Shown in pieces: positions 57,237 to 64,000 of a DNA stretch of 64,000 nt. The notes under the pieces were generated by a model, which was not told where the DNA came from, made no database searches, and was given only the letters and a program-made list of their open reading frames with translations. Numbering within the stretch: the stretch's first letter is position 1; every line of letters starts with the position of its first letter. The position numbers and the translations under genes were made by a program. Source of the DNA: Astrocystis sublimbata (lineage: Eukaryota > Ascomycota > Sordariomycetes > Xylariales > Xylariaceae); the NCBI GenBank assembly GCA_022453515.1, contig JAJNNY010000022.1, positions 186,001-250,000 of the forward strand, written 5' to 3'.

Positions 57237-60066
57237 GCCAGAGACTTTGGGACTGATTACACAGAATCAGCTAGTAATACATACCCTATAGTAACTTACA
57301 AGATTCAGGAATAGAGCTCCTAGTTTTCTCATATCATTGAGTATGGTATGAACGGCGTAGAAGTGCCACACATGACGATTCACGGTTGCCGTGTACGGAG
57401 TGGGAATGCAAGCAATATCGTCAATTGCGCTGCTTCCATTTGTTTTTACTCCCATCAAGCTATGTAAGAAGACAGCAGCTGCTTGCTTTTTTCAGACGTC
57501 ACGCTACGTTGTGCCAGAAACCGAGTATGCCCATGCCTCGAACTGGCAAGATTCTCTATTCAGCCTATCATGTGTCACATATGGAGGGCTTGCTGTACTC
57601 GTATAGAGAAAAATAGAAAAGTAACAAGCCGTGATTGTAAACGTTTTCTGCCTAACCAGGCTACACGGGTTTGCAACCAACCTCGCACATCCTTGGCTCT
57701 ATGTCATCGAGATGATGGCTCTCCCTTCTGAGAGGCCATCTGCCGGAAGCCTGTATCTACGTATTCAAGTAATGGTTTATAGCAGGCAACTCGGTTATCG
57801 GCCTGATCTAGCGTATGCTACGTCGATCGACTCTACCAAGATCATACTTTGACTAATGCGATGCACACGTGAGGAATCCTGGAAATTTAGCTCGACTTAG
57901 TTGCACGTAAGCCCGCGTGTGAGAATTCTCGGTATCGTCTAACAGCAAGCTAGCCACTACACTAGAAAACTGCTAGCATGGGAAGTCCTGCGAGCGGCAA
58001 TCCCAAAGGCGATAAGTGTGCTCCATGGACCGTTAGCTCGTCGACGGCGATCGCAACTTTGATTCGTATTTGGCCGACCCGACCGCCGCGGATTATCTCA
58101 TTATCACGGAATAGGCCTTCTCCTGCTCGTCGGTGAGTAGATCACGTAGGTCAACGTCTTGATAGGCAGGCAGGTGTGCACTGATGTTACATATCTACAT
58201 AGTAGTGACGGCCAAGCATTGCATACCCCCAAGGATTGGATCGCTCCATGGATCATCAGGTCAAGAAACAACCCCCTGTTCGCACTCCTTGCTAGGGCAC
58301 CCGATGCTCTGGTCTGGTATGTAAGTAGAAATTCATCACACAAGAGGAGGGTGCGACACCAATTGCTTGCGCACCTGCATGGAGCTGTACTACCTCCATC
58401 GTCACCCCAATTACGACAGTATCAAGTGCTTCAACTTCTCAAATGTACGTGAAATGGATACCCACCTCAAAGACCCAGGAGACGCTGTCTCTCCATTACG
58501 CCAAGGAACGCCAAGGTGTCCATCAATTGGCGATTACGCCACCCCCGTGAAGCTTGATAGGCGGCTCACGATCCTACTGCCGAGCCAAGCCCGGGGTTCA
58601 CTTTAAGAATACAGCACACGGAAATGCGGTTGCCAACAGCTCGCCTCCAATGGTCAGCTCCTGTTTGAAAACCCAAGATTTGATGTTTGCCCATTCGCCT
58701 CAAACCCCGTAATAAGCAATGGGAACTCCCTGTAGTATATTCAACTATTAGGTAAGTAGGTAGGTAAGTTCAATTGCTTGTTTTCTGCGAAGCAAACGAG
58801 GCTTTAATAGAATCATTAATTGACCACCAGTTATTAAAAGAAAAATCACAAGTAAAACTAGTAAACAATTATCTACGAGTACTGTAGCTCTAAGTAGGTA
58901 CCTACTGAACCTAACTCCGTGGACCGGGCCTGTGCCGTCCCAGTAGTTTGGGATCCTGGCCGCATACGGCATATACGCCGAGGTTGAGCCAATAGTGAGA
59001 ACCTAAGTGGCCTAATAGGGCTGCCGAGCTGCTTAAGGAACCTTGAATTTCACATTTCACTTACGTACACATACCTATCTCCGTACAATACCGTGGAGGA
59101 AATCTTCCGGCGCAGTACCTCATCCGTCGCATCAACGTTCTCGAAAACGCGTATGTAGCGCGATTCATCTTGACGGATGATTTGTCTACGTGCATCTACC
59201 TACCTGGAATCTATTAAATTGAAGAATCACACTTAAGTAAGTACCTACTATGTAGCTAAGACAGGCGAGTGACATAATATCCAGGTACCTACGGAGTATA
59301 GACTACATCAAGGGTTTGTTGACCATTATGACGACCCAAACGCGAACAGTGGACGCAAGGGGCAGAGGCACTGGATAGATACTAGCACATGCGGTGAGCC
59401 GTGTAAACTTGTTAGCCAATAATTACTTACCTACATATATACCTCTCTTGCATGCGGCAAATTGGACAATGGGGATGAGATGCAGTGCTTCTTAAGGGCT
59501 GAGCCATGCTTATGCCACATGGTTGAACCTTGTTGGGTCGAGGTCCACATTCTACCAATACCATGGCACGATTGTTCAATTGCCTCCTGCTACGTATTGG
59601 TACAACACCGTACAATAACCAATACATAAACAACATATCTCTATGTAGCAGTCAAAGCAATCGAAATAGCCGCCATATTGTCGTTTGGCATAGACCGCTC
59701 TGATTAATACGCCTCCGTGTCATTCCATACCTCTAAGCTGGACTGCGCGCCTCAAGTATAACAGAACAGAGTCTTGAATAAGGTTCCCGCCACCTGTGCT
59801 CAGCTACCTGTCTTACAATAAGTTGGGAACAAGACACCGAAACAGGGTGAAGGGCAGCTAGTATGAAGTCTGGAACTAGCCATATAATTACTCATCACTA
59901 GATTCCTGGAGGTAGACCGTCATTTTTTGTTGAAATCCCGTCCGAAGCGCCGATGTAGCCTTAGGAAAACGAAGGAGTATGCACCTTTGGTTACATAATT
60001 ACCACAAAGTGACAGCCAGAGGCCAACAGGCCATACAAGCATTCACAGTATCATCTTGCCTTTCCT
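57237..60066. other. gene-poor interval with possible relic ORFs
   Basis: About 2.8 kb without a supported gene. Short open frames near 57,406-57,606 and 57,978-58,605 read like protein fragments but are broken by stops and have no recognised domain. GGTACC-type motifs occur near 58,890 and 59,283. The stretch ends at the stop codon of the minus-strand methyltransferase-like gene. Confidence 0.4.
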
Positions 60067-62077
60067 TCATCGCTCTCCCTTCACAGCGATAATGTGAGAG
60101 TACTGCCAATGCGTGCCCATCTCAACGCACTCCTGTACTATCTCACCGTCGTCCCACCACCAGCTTGAGGCGCCGACAAACTTGCCCCAGACTTCTTGCC
60201 ACAGCAATCGGCTCGTCACACAGCGAAGCTTAGTTTTCACATCTAAACCACAAGAGCCTTCAGAGACGGCCGGGGCGGTAATGGTCGCAATGGTGCTCCC
60301 TTTCCCGCGAAGATTTGCGTGTGCTAACCAAGTCGGAAAGGTTTTGCTGGGCCATGTAGTGCGGAATGCTTGTTCCAGGTTGATTAAGAGATACGTAAAC
60401 AACCACTGCCTCAGTTTGGGGCCCAACGATGTTGGTACTGGCTGAGGGTCAATGATCGTCAAGTGTAGAGCACCTCCTAGTGCTAGACATCGGTTAATGT
60501 GACGCAGGAAGGGAGGGATTTCTGTTGAAGGAAATAGAGCCGGCATCGACAAGCAGGTGACGGCCGAGTACAGCCGGGGTGCAAGAGCTCGTGAGCCCGT
60601 AGATACTGAGAGTGACGGTACGATCAATGGTTGAACACTGGGGAATGAATCAGGCGATAGAGGACTTGGCGACAAGTGAGTCATGGGGATTGCCGGGTAC
60701 AACGCTGCAAGAAATGACGCCGTCGCTGCATGTTGTCAGTCGCCTCCTCCGATATTTGGTCAGTCTTGACTCACTAGGTGTCTCGTAGAGCGCCAGGATT
60801 CTTCTCCGCTTATGCGAGCTCGGACTTTCAGGCCGTTCTTTTGATCCGATCAGGTGTGCATAACCGCCTTGTTGGTGCATCACTGTGAACATCCAACGCT
60901 TCTTGCTGATCTCGAATTCTTTATACACAGTTGCATCTGGGGATTTTCCAACGCTGGAAGTGAGGTTTGCCAGCATCAGTTCTGGACTGGCAGCTGCCAT
61001 CATACGGTGCTCTCGCTGTAATGCCACAAAATCTGGAGATATCGCCATATTCTCACACCGACCGGCTGGGGACATCTGCAAGCATTCGTCGGCAGCAATC
61101 GTATTAGCTGCTTCCTTGATTGGGGTAACATCCCATTCATGCGGAGGTTTCCATGCCTCCGAATTGGCCAAGCGGTCGTAACTCTGTTGCCTCGGGGACG
61201 GTAAGGCCTCGTGCGATCGATAGGCAACAGGCGGCGGAGTTTGGGGGCACACGTAGGGAGGTGGGAGAGGCTCATGCTCCTCGTCTGCTTCAAGGATGCT
61301 ATACTGCATGTCAACCATTGCATACCTCCGCAGATATATGAAAGAGTAACATACCCATTCCCAGAAATGTCCGTCAAGGACGAAGCTTGGGTTCTGGGTG
61401 CATTGGATGTAATCTGCGTTTCTATCACGAGCTGATCGATATCTGCGTCGGTTCGTGGCGAGACTACTGTCTCGATATTCTGTACGACGAAAGAGGATAC
61501 GCCGAGCTTTTGTATGTACGATTCTGTCTTGGGGTCTGGGGCGTCATCATTGGCAACCATCTTGTCTAGAACACCAGTTGCAACGGCTGCTTGATGTGCC
61601 CATTTGGAGAGAACAGAGTCTATTGTTCCACCAGTCAGAAAACCGGTCAATGTCAACTAGTATTTGAATCTTACCGCGCGGTGATGGTGGGATGATATCT
61701 TCAGACTTAGGAGGCTGAACTGGTAGGAATAGGCCATTAGAACGGGCGGGCGACTTGTCGGACTGGTCTTGGATGGCAAGCGTGGCTTTGACGCCATATA
61801 TTGAGGTGTGGTGAGACTTCACGCGTTCATTTCCCGACTCGTCTTGTTTAGGCGTAGGTTGATTCGATCTTACTCTGGAGGGAGTTGACGTCTTCCACCT
61901 GCTCTTGGAAGCGAACAAACTAAAACCTCGCTCGCTCGAAGACGAGCTGGTGGTGGAAACCGACTGGCGATAACTCCCTGTCTGTTTCTTCTCCTTCTCC
62001 TTTGCCTCTTGCTCTTTTCTTAGCATGCGCTGGCCCACGCGCTCGACATTGGGGTCGGTCCATATGACGTCGAACAT
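60067..62077 (-). CDS. methyltransferase-like protein, four exons
   Basis: Exons on the minus strand, 62077-61675, 61619-61355, 61298-60775 and 60725-60067, give 616 residues. The protein opens with MFDVIWTDPNVERVGQRMLR, a Lys/Glu-rich helix and a Ser-rich linker. The C-terminal half looks like a Rossmann-type SAM-dependent methyltransferase with a poor first motif: RILALYETP and TASFLAALYP where a glycine-rich loop would be, then LYSAVTCLSMPALFPSTEIP, and a clear late motif (INRCLALGGALHLTIIDPQP) like the usual RxLxPGGxLxLxxxDP. A further conserved-looking block follows (FRTTWPSKTFPTWLAHANLR). The missing GxGxG suggests an inactive or highly diverged enzyme. Substrate is unknown. Donors are GTAAGA, GTATGT and GTGAGT; the second intron (56 nt) ends at TATAG. 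Confidence 0.6.
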
Positions 62078-64000
62078 ATTGGCCGCCCAAGCTGGATGCA
62101 GGCCAAGCTCGACTGTGCTTCTGGAAGTTGTGGAAAGTATTTATGAGGGCAACGAAGACCCGTGGCTGGCAAAACGCCCGTTCGAATTATGTCAATGAGA
62201 CACTTGAGCACACCAAACTGTTATACATCGTACGCCAGGCCCCAAGTCACAGGAAACATACTCAGGTAGCCGAGTCGGGCTGCTTCGCGGCGAAAGAGTT
62301 ACCGCACCATGCGAGATGAACGGGCCGACAATGGGAGACAAGAGAGAAATGGAGCCCGGGAGATGTGTAGTTATCTGGCTTTGGTCGTATATAGGCGGAT
62401 AAGGTTGTCGAGCAGTGAGAGCTGCTTGCCGATGTCACAGGCATGAAGATGCAAGGCATGTGCTGTGCTGCAGAGGGGTAAAAGGTAATGTCGGATCAGG
62501 TACTTCAAGTGCAGTGGACAGACAGCCCTGGGGCAAAGGGAGAAGAAGTCTGGGTGAAGTAGGTAGGTAGGTAAGGTAGGTATGCAGTAAGAAGACGGAA
62601 TAAACACCGAAGCGTGGGTGAGGGCGCAAACTTCAAAGGCGCCACCAACTTCGAACGTAGACCAACATTGGGGAATTGTGTGAAACACACATGAAGCTGG
62701 GCCAAACCCGATTTTGCACTCCAAGGCAGACTGCAGGAAGTCGCTGTTGACGCAAGGTGCAGCTGCGGTTGCCTTTAAACTACGAAGGCCAATCTGTTGT
62801 TACCTTAAGTACATGTACCTTACGTATCTGCCCCGGTGCGCCTACACCTACTTGTACCTACCTAGGGTACGGTACGGTACCCAAGGTAACGCCGGTGTGC
62901 GACGCGTCCTACCTCAATAGTGGCAAGAACACGGGCATTGAATAACAATTGGAAGTCTCTGCCTTCTACAGGTCCACTTCAAGTTGGTACCTAGGTACCG
63001 ATCTGCCACGGGTCCGATGTTATTGAAAGACACAGGTACAGAATCCGTAGTAGTCGCTCTCTGTGTCGACGAGTTAGTTACCGATGAACGGCTCACCATC
63101 TGGTGCTTGCTTGGACCACCAAACCGCCTATGTAAGGTGCAAAATATCCCCGAGATCGAATATTGGTTGGTAGTATTAAGTAACCTTGCCCCACCTGCGC
63201 TGGGTTGACTTGTGCTCCAGATGAGCAAACAATATACTTATAAATCAATACTGGAATCGTCGTGGCTTAAACACAGGGGGGAGCCATACGAGCCCACGAG
63301 TTGGCAACCTCAATCTGCTGAGCGAATTGTCGAGAGACTTCTCTATTAGTGCTTCCGATATCTGCCATTCATGGATTGCACACATACACATCGCTTGTGG
63401 TCCATCTACATGTGATACCGTCTCCATCTCGGAACATGCCTGCTCGGACAAATGAGTGCCATACCAGCGATGTGCTTCTTACAAAGTACCATGAGTTTCA
63501 GGAAGGTCGGCCGATACACGCCGACACGGCACTCACTCACTACCTTGACGATGTCAGCACAGACCGGCAAGATCAGTGCCATCTCGGCGTGTACTAATAA
63601 TCGTGTGCTACTGATATGATAACTCCCATTTCTGAATGCCTTCGCCAAGTAATACTAGGTGCTCACATCCACATGAATGAAGACATTGACTCCAATTTAT
63701 CAAAACGAAGACTGCCGTAGATACCCAGCCGGGAACTACACAGAGCTTCTTCCTTTTGTGATGGCTCGTCTCTGTAGTTACTCGAGCTCGTGCGCGCCAG
63801 CTTTAGCAATTCTCCGACCTAACAAATTGCAAGAACTGGTACCATGTGCCAAACTTTCCGCTCGTGCCGCTTTTGTCCCGACGACGCCCCGACTCTTGTG
63901 GCAGTGCTTTGGATGGCAAGAAGACGTCCGACGTACCAACACATAGTGAGCAAGATAATGGTGACATACCGGTAACATAGGTCTTCATCCTATGTGTTGG
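62078..64000. other. intergenic region to the right edge
   Basis: About 1.9 kb with no supported gene. It begins with the promoter side of the methyltransferase-like gene. A (GTAG)n-like run lies near 62,560-62,582. GTACGGTACGGTACC lies near 62,868, and a perfect 14-base palindrome at 62986-62999. Confidence 0.45.
62986..62999. repeat. 14-bp perfect palindrome GGTACCTAGGTACC
   Basis: This is one of the longest perfect members of the TACCTAGGTA family in the window. Confidence 0.85.

Overview
This is a piece of a filamentous ascomycete chromosome (Pezizomycotina, most likely Sordariomycetes). Three things suggest this. Genes are split by short introns (about 47-175 nt) with GTAAGT-type donors. 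tRNA genes carry introns next to the anticodon. The recognisable proteins are fungal: a DUF6590 protein, Hrd1 of the fungal type, glycogenin with a long disordered tail, and a cAMP-receptor-like GPCR. No bacterial operons, CRISPR arrays or intact transposons are visible. Species cannot be read from the sequence.

Layout. 1-9.4 kb: a possible 3' gene end at the left edge, a 5 kb gene-poor stretch, then a coiled-coil protein of unknown function (minus). 9.4-18.6 kb: an eight-exon DUF6590 gene (plus), a single-pass membrane protein (minus), a damaged or mis-spliced small ORF region with a signal peptide (minus), and a proline-rich disordered protein (minus). 18.6-28.4 kb: gene-poor DNA with simple repeats and a tandem pair of intron-containing tRNA genes, tRNA-Glu(CUC) and tRNA-Ala(AGC). 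28.4-29.2 kb: a small acidic disordered protein. 29.2-35.2 kb: gene-poor, partly AT-rich DNA. 35.2-40.9 kb: HRD1 (minus) and a GH47 alpha-1,2-mannosidase (plus), divergently transcribed. 41.7-43.9 kb: an orphan multi-pass membrane protein. 45.4-46.7 kb: a cation diffusion facilitator. 49.2-52.0 kb: glycogenin. 52.8 kb: tRNA-Arg(ACG). 55.8-57.2 kb: a seven-helix receptor. 60.1-62.1 kb: a methyltransferase-like protein.

How the genes fit together. Most neighbours look functionally unrelated, as is usual in a fungal chromosome arm. The exception is the divergent HRD1/GH47 pair. Both families act in or before ER-associated degradation: mannose trimming marks misfolded glycoproteins, and Hrd1 ubiquitinates and retrotranslocates them. 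The two genes share one 1.15 kb intergenic region.

The most distinctive non-coding signal is a family of short palindromes built on TACCTAGGTA / GGTACC. It recurs in nearly every intergenic region and I saw none inside the recognised exons. Exon structures were derived by hand from splice consensus and reading frame. Each multi-exon model given here sums to a whole number of codons, but none has been checked against transcripts.
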